64,000 nucleotides of DNA. Source: Nostoc sp. KVJ3 (lineage in GTDB: Bacteria > Cyanobacteriota > Cyanobacteriia > Cyanobacteriales > Nostocaceae). Numbering within the stretch: the first letter of the stretch is position 1; every line of letters starts with the position of its first letter. Below the pieces are notes generated by a model. The model made no database searches, was not told where the DNA came from, and worked only from the letters and a program-made list of their open reading frames with translations. The position numbers and the translations under genes are program-made. The stretch is taken from assembly GCF_026127265.1 (NCBI RefSeq), contig NZ_WWFG01000002.1, positions 1,736,001-1,800,000 on the forward strand, read 5' to 3'. Below, one piece after another: positions 16,040-25,650 of this stretch.

Positions 16040-16687
16040 CTATCTAAGCAGTTCAGCACCTCCTCGTTGGGGTAACTGTGGAGTAGTTGGTGTAGGGCTA
16101 GGGCTGGGTGTGGTGTTGGGGGATGGGGTATTTTGGGAAGTAGGATTAAAGATGTTAACTAATACTTGCACCAGGGCATTTCGCTGGCTACGGGTAAGAT
16201 GAGCGATCGCAGCTTTATCACCTTCCATAGGATTTTCTTTTAGTGAATCATTGCCTGGATAGGTAGTATCATACATAATTTCATTCGCACCCAGGTAATC
16301 AGCTAAAGTCAGCTTCCAATCTAAGCGATAAATTGGGGCTCGCCCTTTGGTATAAATATGGTATCTAATCAGGCGATTTGCGAGGGTGTTGTTTTCGGCA
16401 ACTTTCCCGTTTTCTTTGCTGATATATCTATTCTCTCGTGGGAAATCTGGCAATTGCTCATATACCACCTGCCAAACATCGCTAGGAGTGATTCTCTGAG
16501 CATAAGCAGGTTGAATACTAAATAAATTTCTATATATTAATTTATCCGCCCCTGAACCCAAAATAATTACACTCACTACCATTATTAAGGTAAGTAATAT
16601 TGGTGTTAGCGGTAGCGGGACATTTAGCCCATACTGAGTTGTGAGTTTTGAGAAAATTGATTTAGGTATAAGTTTTTTCTTGTTCAT
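16040..16687 (-). CDS. Cyanobacterial protein with N-terminal membrane anchor, unknown function
   Basis: About 215 residues. An N-terminal segment (PLTPILLTLIMVVSVIILGSG) is a single membrane span or uncleaved signal. The middle domain (RITPSDVWQVVYEQLPDFPRENRYISKENG, ...RLIRYHIYTKGRAPIYRLDWKLTLADYLG) is conserved-looking but not assigned. The C-terminus is rich in Pro, Ser and Thr. The frame extends to an upstream ATG (16726), but its first residues come from a HIP1 site, so the Met at 16687 (MNKKKLIPK) is preferred. It lies between rpoZ and the DUF1818 gene. Confidence 0.6.
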   Translation of the reverse strand: MNKKKLIPKSIFSKLTTQYGLNVPLPLTPILLTLIMVVSVIILGSGADKLIYRNLFSIQPAYAQRITPSDVWQVVYEQLPDFPRENRYISKENGKVAENNTLANRLIRYHIYTKGRAPIYRLDWKLTLADYLGANEIMYDTTYPGNDSLKENPMEGDKAAIAHLTRSQRNALVQVLVNIFNPTSQNTPSPNTTPSPSPTPTTPQLPQRGGAELLR

Positions 16688-16856
16688 AAAACGATATTGT
16701 GAATTGAGAGCGCGATCGCACTGCATTTTTATTCAGCAATGCCAGTTACTACAATGGATAGCGGAGCGTTAAAAAGTCAGACACTCCGCTATTGAGCATT
16801 GGAAACCTCTGCAACACCCTGGCTTCTCAGCCCTCTCAACTCAGCACTATATTTTT

Positions 16857-17093
16857 TTATAGTTCGCCAATAATCTCTGGCTGAGTTAATTCATCGGACA
16901 TTTCGATAATTGCCCTTAGCACCGGTTTCATCATCGCATCTTCATTATTTTCAAAGTCTTCATAACGCCTACGTTTAGCACGATTTGCCACCTGAACCGT
17001 AATGCGGTAACGATTTGAGGCTGCACTAATCAGTTCTTCAGCCCGTTGCATAATCTGAGACTGAGTGGTTTCGAACTTAGAACGCTTGAGCAT
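16857..17093 (-). CDS. rpoZ: RNA polymerase omega subunit
   Basis: This 78-residue protein has the omega sequence SQIMQRAEELISAASNRYRITVQVANRAKRRR followed by an acidic tail with KPVLRAIIEMSDELTQPEI, as in cyanobacterial RpoZ. Omega assists assembly and stability of RNA polymerase beta-prime and, in cyanobacteria, sigma factor recruitment. Length is typical. It is the first gene of a probable minus-strand run rpoZ - 16040 gene - DUF1818. Confidence 0.93.
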   Translation of the reverse strand: MLKRSKFETTQSQIMQRAEELISAASNRYRITVQVANRAKRRRYEDFENNEDAMMKPVLRAIIEMSDELTQPEIIGEL

Positions 17094-17662
17094 AGTTTGT
17101 GGTTCTTAGGGTCATTCCCCAGTGTAGCAGTACTGAATAAATATGTTGCCTTGACACTCTGCCCTCTAAAGAGAGGCAGATTCTTTAAGACCTGCTTAAA
17201 AGGAATAGTCAAATATCCCCCTAGACGCTCAAAACAACTATCAAAAAGATGCTGCCATTGCGCTTACTTTTCACCAATTATTTTGCGATCCTACGCCCAT
17301 CGCTATGCCAGTTAGGTACGCTCAACATCCTGCCATTACTTGCTCGTCTAGTCGTTTCGCTTTTCTTCGTTCGGTTCTTCGTAGCGGGGATTTCGCCTTA
17401 CTAGCATGGTTCACTGCGTAGATGGTTATCAATACTATTTTAGCATTTTTGACGGCAGATAAATCTGCTTTATCGATTTTCCACCCCTGTCTAAAGCACG
17501 AGAAACGCCGCGTATGCGGTGTTTCTCTCAGGGGCTACCAATCTCCCAGAGATTTTACGTGTATTTAATCGCCAGCAACCTTTCTGTTGATAGAGGCTAA
17601 GAAGCTTCTAATCGTTTTATAAATTACTTGTAACAATTACCTGACTCAAGTCAAATACCCTT
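17094..17662. other. Intergenic region between divergent rpoZ and fasciclin genes
   Basis: No gene is supported. An open stretch without start codon runs from 17223 to 17420 on the plus strand (peptide with NNYQKDAAIALTFHQLFCDP); it could be a gene remnant, but I cannot assign it. Positions about 17510-17535 form a short hairpin (AAACGCCGCGTATGCGGTGTTTC). Confidence 0.4.
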
Positions 17663-18073
17663 ATGGCTGACCTTGTGGAAACTGCTATTAAAGCGGGAAA
17701 CTTCAACACTTTGATAAAGGCTGCTAAAGCTGCAAATCTTATAGACATTCTCAAAAGTCCTGGCTCTTTCACACTATTTGCACCAACTGACGAAGCCTTT
17801 GCCAATCTGCCAGAGGGAACTTTAGATTCGCTACTACAAGATATTCCCAAACTCCAGAAAATTGTGGCATATCACGTGGCTAGTGGAGATGTGCGGTATG
17901 AAGATTTGCTACAGATTAATGAAGCAGAGACGGTAGAGGGTTCAATTGTAGCCATTGAATCTGCCGATGGCAAAATTAAGGTGAATAACGCCAATGTCAT
18001 CAAAACAGACGTTATAGCAGACAATGGCGTAATCCACGTTATTGATGCAGTGTTAATGCCTGGAATACTTTGA
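17663..18073 (+). CDS. Fasciclin (FAS1)-domain protein
   Basis: This 136-residue protein is a single FAS1 domain: ADLVETAIKAGNFNTLIKAAKAANL, then the FTLFAPTDEAFANLP block (H1 motif) and VNNANVIKTDVIADNGVIHVIDAVLMP (H2 motif). FAS1 domains mediate adhesion or surface contacts. There is no signal peptide, so this short form may be cytoplasmic or exported by another route; such short FAS1 proteins are common in cyanobacteria. It is convergent with the amylase gene. Confidence 0.9.
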   Translation: MADLVETAIKAGNFNTLIKAAKAANLIDILKSPGSFTLFAPTDEAFANLPEGTLDSLLQDIPKLQKIVAYHVASGDVRYEDLLQINEAETVEGSIVAIESADGKIKVNNANVIKTDVIADNGVIHVIDAVLMPGIL

Positions 18074-18345
18074 CATCCTCTCCGCCGTAGAACGGCGAAG
18101 ATTCCCAAACCTCACGATTTAGGTTTCTGCTTCTTTCCATTTCTGGGGTTTCGCAACTGCCTCTACCCTCAAGGAGTTTTTCGGTCTTATGTTCGCTCCA
18201 CAGACTTTAGGCTTATGCCTTCCCGCAAGCCCTGCGGTATTCAAGAAAAATGTTTGTGTTTTGGACTTGGTTATCGTCCCAGCTTTTTAAATATACAACA
18301 TAACACCAACAATATAAAGCCGTCGTAGAACGACGGGGTTTTAAA
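18073..18345 (-). mobile_element. Non-autonomous IS200/IS605-like element (ends only)
   Basis: About 270 bp with no gene. Read on the minus strand, one end has GGGTTTAAAACCCC and the CGTCGTTCTACGACG hairpin, and the other GAATCTTCGCCGTTCTACGG then GGAGAGGATGTC, the look of an IS200/IS605 right end (hairpin followed by a GATGTC-type terminus). No tnpA or tnpB remains. It directly follows the fasciclin stop codon. It may be a relic or a PATE-type element. Confidence 0.5.
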
Positions 18346-18474
18346 CCCATTTCTCTGATAAGGGCATTGGGAATTGGGCACGAAGAAAGGACAAAGGAGA
18401 CAAGGAAGAAGGGGAAGACGGAGAGACTTGTTCAATAATTCCCCCTTATCTTCCCATACCCCATGCTCTATACC

Positions 18475-19947
18475 CTACTCCCTACTCCCCACTCCCAGGA
18501 TGCATCCACTGCGTGCGGGAACAGTCAATGATAACTGCTGAGTTTCTCCTTCACTATTCCACTGAACTTCAGCATTACCATATAACAGCTTATTGGGTTG
18601 AGTATGCAAACTAACCATATCTACATTAGCTGTTGCTGAACTTGTACCAGCGTTGACGGCAATTATCAATTCCTCTGTGCCTAAAGTTCGCGCAAAGATA
18701 TAAAGTTGTCCTTGAGCATGGATGACTTGGTAATCACCTGTACGCAAGGCGGGGTAAGTTTGGCGGAGGGCAATTAATTGACGATGAGTATTGAAAATTT
18801 CTTGATTCCAGTTGGCTTCTAAAGGAAAGCCACGCCGTGAGTCGGGATCTATACCACCAGGTAAGCCAACTTCGTCACCATAATAGATGCTGGGCGCACC
18901 GGGAAAGGTGAGTAGCAGTAGAGTTGATAGTTCTACACTGGCAATATCACCACCTGCAATAGTCATCAATCTGGCTGTGTCGTGACTTGCTAGCAAATTG
19001 AGTTGAGTTAGCTGAATTTCCCAAGGATAAAGTTGCAGTACTTCTTGGATTTTGGTGGCATACTCGGCGGCAAATAGGGGTGGGTAGGGTTGATAGTCGC
19101 GGCTTTGGACTTGTTCTAAGACTACGCGATCGCCAGCTGCAAAGGCAATTGTCGGCCCAGCAAAGAGATAATTCATTACACCGTCAAATTGGGTTCCATC
19201 CAACCACTGACGGGAATCTCCCCACACTTCGCCCACAATGTAAGCTTCGGGATTGATGGCTTTAGTGCGATCGCGAAATTCTTGCCAAAAACCAGGAGTT
19301 TTTATTTCAAATGGTACATCCAATCGCCAACCGTCGATGCCGAATTTAATCCAATATTCGGCAATTTCCATAATATATTCCCGCACTTCTGGATTGTCGT
19401 GGTTAAATTCTGGTAAGGCGCGATTTCCCGCCCAACCTACATAATTTGCAGGAAATTCCCCGTTGTAGGGTGAAAGCGGCCAGCCTTCAATCTTGAACCA
19501 ATTTACCCAAGGGGAATGGGGCCCATTTTCTAAAACGTCGTGGAAGAAGAAAAAGCCCCGGCTAGAATGATTAAACACTCCATCCAGAACGACTTTGATA
19601 TTCCGTTCATGGGCTGCATCTAGCAATTCCTTAAAAGCCTCGTTCCCCCCCAACATCGGGTCAACTTGGTAATAATCGTGGGTATGATAGCGGTGATTAC
19701 TGGCGGATTGAAAGATGGGTGTGAAATAAATCGCGTTAATCCCCAAATCTTGGATGTAGTCTAAACCCTCCATGATGCCCCATAAGTCCCCGCCTTTATA
19801 ACCTTGGAGGGTTGGTATAGCGTCCCAATCTTCCCAACGGGCTTCGCGCAACAGGCGTTTGCGTGGCTGTTTGCTTCTAGCAAAGCGATCTGGGAAGATT
19901 TGGTAGAAAGTAGCGTGCTTTACCCAGTCTGGTGTTTGAATTTGCAT
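18475..19947 (-). CDS. GH13 alpha-amylase family glycosidase (neopullulanase/cyclomaltodextrinase-like)
   Basis: A 490-residue cytoplasmic GH13 enzyme that should hydrolyse alpha-1,4 (and perhaps alpha-1,6) glucans or cyclodextrins. The four conserved regions are present: DGVFNH (122-127), GWRLDVPFE with nucleophile Asp210, the acid/base Glu240 in VGEVWG, and SHDTAR with His322-Asp323. The short N-terminus (DWVKHATFYQIFPDRF) and GGDLWGIMEGLDYIQDLGINAIYFTPIF resemble the cyclomaltodextrinase/neopullulanase group, but there is no separate N-terminal starch-binding domain. A beta-sandwich-like C-terminal region follows residue ~410. No signal peptide is seen. It stands alone and is convergent with the fasciclin gene. 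Confidence 0.87.
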   Translation of the reverse strand: MQIQTPDWVKHATFYQIFPDRFARSKQPRKRLLREARWEDWDAIPTLQGYKGGDLWGIMEGLDYIQDLGINAIYFTPIFQSASNHRYHTHDYYQVDPMLGGNEAFKELLDAAHERNIKVVLDGVFNHSSRGFFFFHDVLENGPHSPWVNWFKIEGWPLSPYNGEFPANYVGWAGNRALPEFNHDNPEVREYIMEIAEYWIKFGIDGWRLDVPFEIKTPGFWQEFRDRTKAINPEAYIVGEVWGDSRQWLDGTQFDGVMNYLFAGPTIAFAAGDRVVLEQVQSRDYQPYPPLFAAEYATKIQEVLQLYPWEIQLTQLNLLASHDTARLMTIAGGDIASVELSTLLLLTFPGAPSIYYGDEVGLPGGIDPDSRRGFPLEANWNQEIFNTHRQLIALRQTYPALRTGDYQVIHAQGQLYIFARTLGTEELIIAVNAGTSSATANVDMVSLHTQPNKLLYGNAEVQWNSEGETQQLSLTVPARSGCILGVGSRE

Positions 19948-21655
19948 GAATAAGTTTTTGTACGTTCAGAAGCGATCGTTGCAAATATTAGCTTGTTTAT
20001 GGCTCATACTTATGATAGAGAATTGGGAATTGGGCAATTGTACTGATGGGTTGACTCCACAAACAACTACAACGGTGGGAAATAGTAGCTCGTGAGTGGA
20101 TTGAGTTTTTGCACTACGAACAAAAATATAGAAATCCGGTTTGATTTTTGAACAAAATTAAGTATTTGTAGGGTGTGTTAGAACGAAGTTCGTAACACAC
20201 CATTATCAAGGGTTTGGTGTCGTACTCTCCGCGATAACACCCTACTGTATCTTTTCAGAAATCAAAACATATTTCTATAGCTTGTGTACAACGCAAAACT
20301 TAAAATCTACTATATATTTGTGATTTAAAAAACTTGTGGTTTTTCGGATAACTTGCTAACTTAAAATGATTCACTCATTTATAAGTGTAATTAAATAAGC
20401 ATCCAAAATTGTCTTTAACTGTACATTTTTACCACTACCGGATATTAGAGCAAATAAATACTGAAAGATAATATTAATGACTTGTAATGTTTACTTTACT
20501 GATTTATCATAAAGTTTATATATTCTTGCTAACTTTTTTTGAAAGTTATAGTAATCTAAATTTTAGTGAGGATGTTACTTGTTATCTACCATCTAGCTAA
20601 ACATAGCTATTTTGCAGGTATGTACTACCAATCAAGAGTTTTGTTGTATAATTCTTGAATTTGTCACTTCAAATTGTGTAGGGTGACTATTTAGCTTCCC
20701 AGAACATTAGAACCCGTTTCGTGTACTTATGAAGAGATTCCCCTTATACTGCTCTGGTCGCCTGTGCATCTCACCACACACCATCATGGCGGCGATTATC
20801 AGCTAACTCATCCTTGGTCGGAGGTTTACTGTTGTTGTGTAAGTGATAATTTTGCTCAACCCCAACCCTAAGATAGAGCTTACACAAAACTACACACTGA
20901 GGGGTAACACCCCTGTGCTAAATCGCTTTGGGTCTACATGAATTATCTCTACCTAAAAATCAGGTTTTAGCTATTATTTGCGTAAGTTTTCTAAGAGTTC
21001 TCTCCAGTTACAAACCTAAGTAAGACATTGAGTTTTTTGAGTGCTTAGTTTTTAATAATACTTTTTCTCTTGATAAGTCAGCCTCAAAATAAACTTCTAG
21101 CAAAAGTACTCAACGACTTTAATCATGGCTAAAAAAACATAGGACTTAATGACTAAAAGCCTTGATAGAGAAGTATTATCGTCTACGCTATAGTAGATTG
21201 TGGTCGCTCCAGACTTTAGTATTAGAGGTAAAAAACTTTTCTAAGAGAATCGAAGTATCTGTAATTTTAGGCTGCAAAATACGGATAACAATGATGCTTT
21301 TGTGACTGATGGGCGAGAGCCAATTGTCTGTTTGTTGCACTTGAGTTACTGTTAGATTGGCTAGATTAGCGAAAGATACAGAAAACCAATCTAATTTTTG
21401 AAATACTATATCCTGGCAACCAGTCGGGTCATTTTGCTATTGGGCAATAATATGGATTGGTTTAATTGTAATTCGCGCTTTATAGCTTAACAGAGATTGG
21501 TGAATTAAGAGTTGGGGGGTGTGAAATCTCTGTCCTAACTCAAATCTGACCGCTATATTTATCTAACAGTGCTTCCAAAAAAGTCGCGGTGAATTGCGAA
21601 AAGGTAATTCACTAATTTTACCTGCAAATATTAATTTTATTCCAGAGCCATTCTA
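19948..21655. other. 1.7-kb non-coding region
   Basis: No reading frame worth calling. It contains an inverted-repeat segment at 20167-20245 (GTAGGGTGTGTTA ... TAACACCCTAC). The remainder is AT-rich, with a somewhat less AT-rich patch at 20740-20900. It may hold a long leader or small RNA for the regulator at 21656, but no known RNA family was recognised. Confidence 0.45.
20167..20245. repeat. GTAGGGTGT inverted-repeat element (79 bp)
   Basis: The ends GTAGGGTGTGTTA and TAACACCCTAC pair; CGTAACACACC lies inside. I take it to be a dispersed intergenic repeat. Confidence 0.55.
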
Positions 21656-22783
21656 ATGAAGACACTTCCGATTAGTAGATACAGATTTTTCCAAAAGCTC
21701 CAACCTTTATCTTTATTGAAAAAAATCACTGGTAAATCTGTTACTGGTTGTTTGCAGGTATTTAGCACGTCAGGCTCTTGGTCAATATATGTAGACGAAG
21801 GTAAACTAATTTATGCTTGTTACTCAGAGAAAATGTTTGAGCCGCTTTACAGAAATTTGCAACGCTTGAGTCAGCAAATTTCTACTCTCCCTCATGAAAT
21901 TCACGAACAGTTACGGGCGATATTTGAAACTGGGATTGAAAATCAAGCAATACCGAACCCAGATTATCTGGCTATTTGCTGGTTAGTCAATCAGAAATAT
22001 ATCAGCCCCTCTCAAGCGGCGATACTGATAGAGCAATTGGCGCTAGAAGTTTTGGAGTCGTTTCTGAACTTAGAAGAGGGGAGTTATGAATTTATTCCTG
22101 AAAGCTTTCTAGATGATATGCCAAAGTTTTGTCATCTAAATCTCCGTTTACTGGTTGAACGATGTCAAACACCCCGAAGCGTTGGCGTTCGCGTTAACGT
22201 TTCTGAAAGAGAAGCCTCTCGTAGAGAAGCGGCTTATCCTTATCGTCAGACATCGCCAACTTCTAAATCGCACCCCTCACAATTGTTCAAAATAAATGAG
22301 TTAAAACCTAAAACCACACCAAACTCGTCTATAACAAACGGCTATAAACCATCAGCCTACTCTATTAATACTAATGAACATAGGGGTCAGCGAATCATTC
22401 AACCTCCTGCTGACAAAAAAATCTACACAATCTTTTGTATTGATGAGAGTCCTACGGTATTGAGTACTATTCAAAGTTATTTAGATGAACAAACCTTTTC
22501 TATTGTGGGAGTCACTGATTCTTTAAAAGCTTTAATGCAAATTATTCACGCTAAACCCGACATCATTTTATTGGATATTTCGATGCCTAATCTAGATGGA
22601 TATGAACTATGCTCTTTGCTGCGTAAACACTCACATTTTAAAAATACACCTGTGATTATGGTGTCAGAAAAAGTAGGATTTCTAGATAGAGCTAAAGCTA
22701 AGATGGTTAGAGCATCAGGCTATTTGACCAAGCCTTTCACACAAGGGGATTTACTAAAAGTTATATTTAAACATATTATTTAA
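21656..22783 (+). CDS. PatA-like response regulator (PATAN/DUF4388 + receiver domain)
   Basis: This 375-residue protein has an N-terminal PATAN/DUF4388 domain (about 1-165; ITGKSVTGCLQVFSTSGSWSIYVDEGKLIYA), a polar linker and a C-terminal receiver domain (about 256-375) with phospho-acceptor Asp307 (ILLDISMPNLDG), acidic pair Asp263/Glu264 and Lys359 (TKPF). The layout is that of PatA, which governs heterocyst position, and of related regulators in phototaxis or pilus operons; the paralogue cannot be fixed here and no chemotaxis-type genes adjoin. Residues about 172-193 (SVGVRVNVSEREASRREA) are encoded by DNA resembling a dispersed repeat (GAAGCGTTGGCGTTCGCG, GCCTCTCGTAGAGAAGC) and look inserted in frame. 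Confidence 0.8.
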   Translation: MKTLPISRYRFFQKLQPLSLLKKITGKSVTGCLQVFSTSGSWSIYVDEGKLIYACYSEKMFEPLYRNLQRLSQQISTLPHEIHEQLRAIFETGIENQAIPNPDYLAICWLVNQKYISPSQAAILIEQLALEVLESFLNLEEGSYEFIPESFLDDMPKFCHLNLRLLVERCQTPRSVGVRVNVSEREASRREAAYPYRQTSPTSKSHPSQLFKINELKPKTTPNSSITNGYKPSAYSINTNEHRGQRIIQPPADKKIYTIFCIDESPTVLSTIQSYLDEQTFSIVGVTDSLKALMQIIHAKPDIILLDISMPNLDGYELCSLLRKHSHFKNTPVIMVSEKVGFLDRAKAKMVRASGYLTKPFTQGDLLKVIFKHII

Positions 22784-22793
22784 TTTTCTAATA

Positions 22794-23780
22794 TTATAAA
22801 TAGCTCCACTTAATCAATATATTTTTTGGCAGTATTTCCAAAAGCGATCGCTCCATAACTTCGCTGACAAATTTATTACCTTGCAAGTTGAGGTGAATGT
22901 GATCTTGATATAAAGCTTGCGGGTTGGTAGTTGAATTGAATATCGGTAAAAAGTCTATATAGTTAATTTGCTTTGCTCTAGTAAAATCGTTCAAGCGCTG
23001 GCGGGCTTTAATTTCGTAATCGCGGGGGCCTGGTTCACCAATTTCTCGCAGTAAGGGAGTCATGACTAGCAGAAATTGGCTGTTGCTTTGGTGAGTCAGG
23101 GCTTGGATTTTAGAGATCGCCTCCAAATTAATCCCGACGCGATCGCCTACTTCATTCTGTACTGCTTGCATTTCGGGAATTGGCTTTTGCTTGACTATAT
23201 AACGTTGCCACACTTCTATTAATGCCAGGGGGGGTTTACTATCGGGATAGTTGCGATCGCGTCCTACCGGTAAAGAAGTGGGAGGAGTAGCAAACAAGTC
23301 ATCGGTATTAATTAGTAACACTACGGCTTGCGCGTTGAAATTGCCAAACTTCTCTAAATAAGCTAACTCGTTCCTTGGCCCCCAAGAATTAGCTGAAGCA
23401 TTCAGCACTTCTACTTCCCGATCATTACTATGAGTGGATGATACCAGAGAACGCACGATCATCGCGGATATTGTATTAGTCTGATCTGTCCACCAGCCAC
23501 CATTAGCAATAGAATCCCCTAACAGTAAAATTCGCAGCCCAGAAGGTGCAGGTGTCTGATTTATCGGACTACCTCGCATAGAATACTCATTTATTTCAAT
23601 GCGATTACCAAAACGACGGGTACGTTGGTTAGGAGCCAATAAATAACCAATCTGTTCATCGCCAATGTAAATTAGGGGATTACCAAAGCCAAAGAGCGAT
23701 CGCAGTCCGATCTCAATTACCACAAATAATCCCACAACCACCGCCAAAATCACAATCAGCGCCTCTTTCACCACCCACAC
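22794..23780 (-). CDS. Membrane-anchored SGNH-hydrolase-like protein
   Basis: A 328-residue protein with one N-terminal membrane segment (ALIVILAVVVGLFVVIEIGL). The following domain has SGNH features: ILLLGDSIANGG (nucleophile Ser), NASANSWGPRNELAYL and, near the end, DHIHLNLQGNKFV (Asp/His). Such proteins often act as acyl-esterases or O-acetyl-transferring enzymes on surface glycans; the substrate is not evident. It is convergent with the PATAN-REC gene (11-base gap). Its 5' region is followed by text-like short repeats (GGGCATTG) before dnaE-C. Confidence 0.75.
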   Translation of the reverse strand: MWVVKEALIVILAVVVGLFVVIEIGLRSLFGFGNPLIYIGDEQIGYLLAPNQRTRRFGNRIEINEYSMRGSPINQTPAPSGLRILLLGDSIANGGWWTDQTNTISAMIVRSLVSSTHSNDREVEVLNASANSWGPRNELAYLEKFGNFNAQAVVLLINTDDLFATPPTSLPVGRDRNYPDSKPPLALIEVWQRYIVKQKPIPEMQAVQNEVGDRVGINLEAISKIQALTHQSNSQFLLVMTPLLREIGEPGPRDYEIKARQRLNDFTRAKQINYIDFLPIFNSTTNPQALYQDHIHLNLQGNKFVSEVMERSLLEILPKNILIKWSYL

Positions 23781-24097
23781 CCTCTTATACGGAGTTACTT
23801 TTCAACGATAGTAACTGACGAATTGGGAATTGGGCATTGGGCATTGAGCATGGGTTTCTCCTTGTTCCCCTTCCCCCTAATAGATTGGAATGTGTTTAAT
23901 AAGCTTTAAAACAGCAATTATATTGCTATTAACCGTTTATCTAATGGTTAATCAGAATTTTGATATCTTATGACTACTTTTGTGTAAGAGTATAGCAGTG
24001 TTTTCTAGTGATATAATTTTATATTACAGGTATTACTATAGCTACAGTTTTTATCAATTAATTAATTCCGCAAAACGTTTTTCGGGGGTAGGATAGG
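23781..24097. other. Intergenic region upstream of dnaE-C
   Basis: It contains a short run of GGGAATTGGGCATTGGGCAT-type repeats at about 23820-23850. Nothing else was recognised; the dnaE-C promoter should be here. Confidence 0.4.
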
Positions 24098-25450
24098 GTG
24101 ATCAAAATAGCCACACGTAAATATTTAGGCAAACAAAACGTCTATGACATTGGGGTGGAGCGTGACCATAATTTTGGGATTAGAAATGGCTTCATAGCTT
24201 CTAATTGTTTCAATAAATCCCATTCGACTGCCTATGGTTATGTAACTTATCAGACAGCATATTTAAAAGCTAATTATCCATTGGAATATATGGCGGCACT
24301 GTTAACGGCTAACAGTGGCGATACCGATAAGGTACAGAGATATATTACTAACTGTACAAACATGGGTATTTCCATAGATCCACCAGATATTAATCGTTCT
24401 GGTGTTGATTTTACACCGACAGCCGGAAAGATTCTGTTTGGATTTTCGGCGGTGCGTAACGTCGGACAGAATGCGATCGCCTGTATTTTGGAGGCGCGAA
24501 ATGATACAGGAGAGTTTAAATCTCTCGCTGATTTTTGCGATCGCGTCGATTTACGTGCTGTTAACCGCCGAACTCTAGAATCACTCATTTACTGCGGAGC
24601 GTTTGATAAAATTCAATCCAATCGCCAACAGTTAATTAATGACTCAGAATTAGTGTATGATTGGGCACAATCTCGCGCTAAAGACAGAGCTAGTGGTCAA
24701 GGAAATCTCTTTGATTTATTAGGTGATGGATTTTCTTCTGCTCAGAATAAAAGAGCAAATAATGCCTTTGAAACTGCTCCTAAATCTCAACCTGTAACAG
24801 ATTTACCACCACAGAAAAAGTTGCAGATGGAGAAGGAATTATTAGGCTTTTATGTATCAGATCATCCGTTGAAATCCTTACGGCAAATAGTACCACTTTT
24901 GACACCAATTAACCTCTCGCAACTGGGAGAGCAAAGGGAAGAAACAAGGCTTTGTGCAGTTGTTATGTTGAATAATGTCAAAAAAGTGGTTACAAAAAAA
25001 GGCGATCAGATGGCAATTTTGCAAATAGAAGACTTGACTACACAATCAGAAGCCGTAGTTTTTCCTAAAACTTATGAACGCATTAGTTCCCTACTTCAAG
25101 TTGACACCAGATTGATTATTTGGGGAAAAGTAGACCGACGTGATGAGCAAACTCAATTTATTCTTGAAGACGCAGAACCAGTGGAAACAGTGCAAATGGT
25201 AATGGTGGAGTTAAATCCCCAGCAAGCAGGTGATATGGAAAAACTACATCTCTTGAAAACAATTTTGCAAGAACATTCAGTAGACAAAGAAAAAGCAAAA
25301 ATGCCAGTGATTGGAATTATCCAAAGTGAAACTTCTCGGAAACTGGTTCGCTTGGGCTGGCAATTTTGCGTGCAAGATTCTAGAATAACTGTTCAAGCTT
25401 TGCAAAACGCCAGTTTTCCTGCTCATATAAAATCGCTGACTGGTAGCTGA
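24098..25450 (+). CDS. dnaE: DNA polymerase III alpha subunit, C-terminal half with split intein C-domain
   Basis: The first 36 residues are the C-intein of the cyanobacterial split DnaE intein: MIKIATRKYLGKQNVYDIGV, then ERDHNF and the splice end GFIASN, followed by Cys37 (+1) of the C-extein, CFNKSHSTAYGYV. The remaining ~414 residues are the C-terminal part of the replicative polymerase alpha subunit (finger domain end, helix-hairpin-helix-like region, OB-fold ENV/AVVMLNNVKKVVTKKGDQMAILQIED). The N-terminal half with the N-intein is encoded elsewhere and the two are joined by protein trans-splicing. The start is GTG, with GGGGTAGGA upstream. The intein is nearly that of N. punctiforme but has GIRNGF where I recall ALKNGF. 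No neighbour is linked to replication. Confidence 0.95.
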   Translation: MIKIATRKYLGKQNVYDIGVERDHNFGIRNGFIASNCFNKSHSTAYGYVTYQTAYLKANYPLEYMAALLTANSGDTDKVQRYITNCTNMGISIDPPDINRSGVDFTPTAGKILFGFSAVRNVGQNAIACILEARNDTGEFKSLADFCDRVDLRAVNRRTLESLIYCGAFDKIQSNRQQLINDSELVYDWAQSRAKDRASGQGNLFDLLGDGFSSAQNKRANNAFETAPKSQPVTDLPPQKKLQMEKELLGFYVSDHPLKSLRQIVPLLTPINLSQLGEQREETRLCAVVMLNNVKKVVTKKGDQMAILQIEDLTTQSEAVVFPKTYERISSLLQVDTRLIIWGKVDRRDEQTQFILEDAEPVETVQMVMVELNPQQAGDMEKLHLLKTILQEHSVDKEKAKMPVIGIIQSETSRKLVRLGWQFCVQDSRITVQALQNASFPAHIKSLTGS

Positions 25451-25650
25451 CACAAGAAAAGAAAAATCTACCAATCCTGAAAAGCAGCTTAAAAATATTT
25501 TGCTGAACTGTCAACAGTAATTTGCCTTAAGTATTCAGGATTTAAACCGTTTTTTTAGTTACTTATGCGGATGATAATTTCCTTTAGGGAATGGTATCTT
25601 TTTATGCTAACACCCTTAAGGCTGCGACCAGGGGAAGGAGTTATAACTTG

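Noticed and set aside
17223..17420. Open stretch that might be a dapA-like C-terminal remnant (LFCDPTPIA)
   Set aside because: The resemblance covers only a few residues and there is no start codon or upstream domain.
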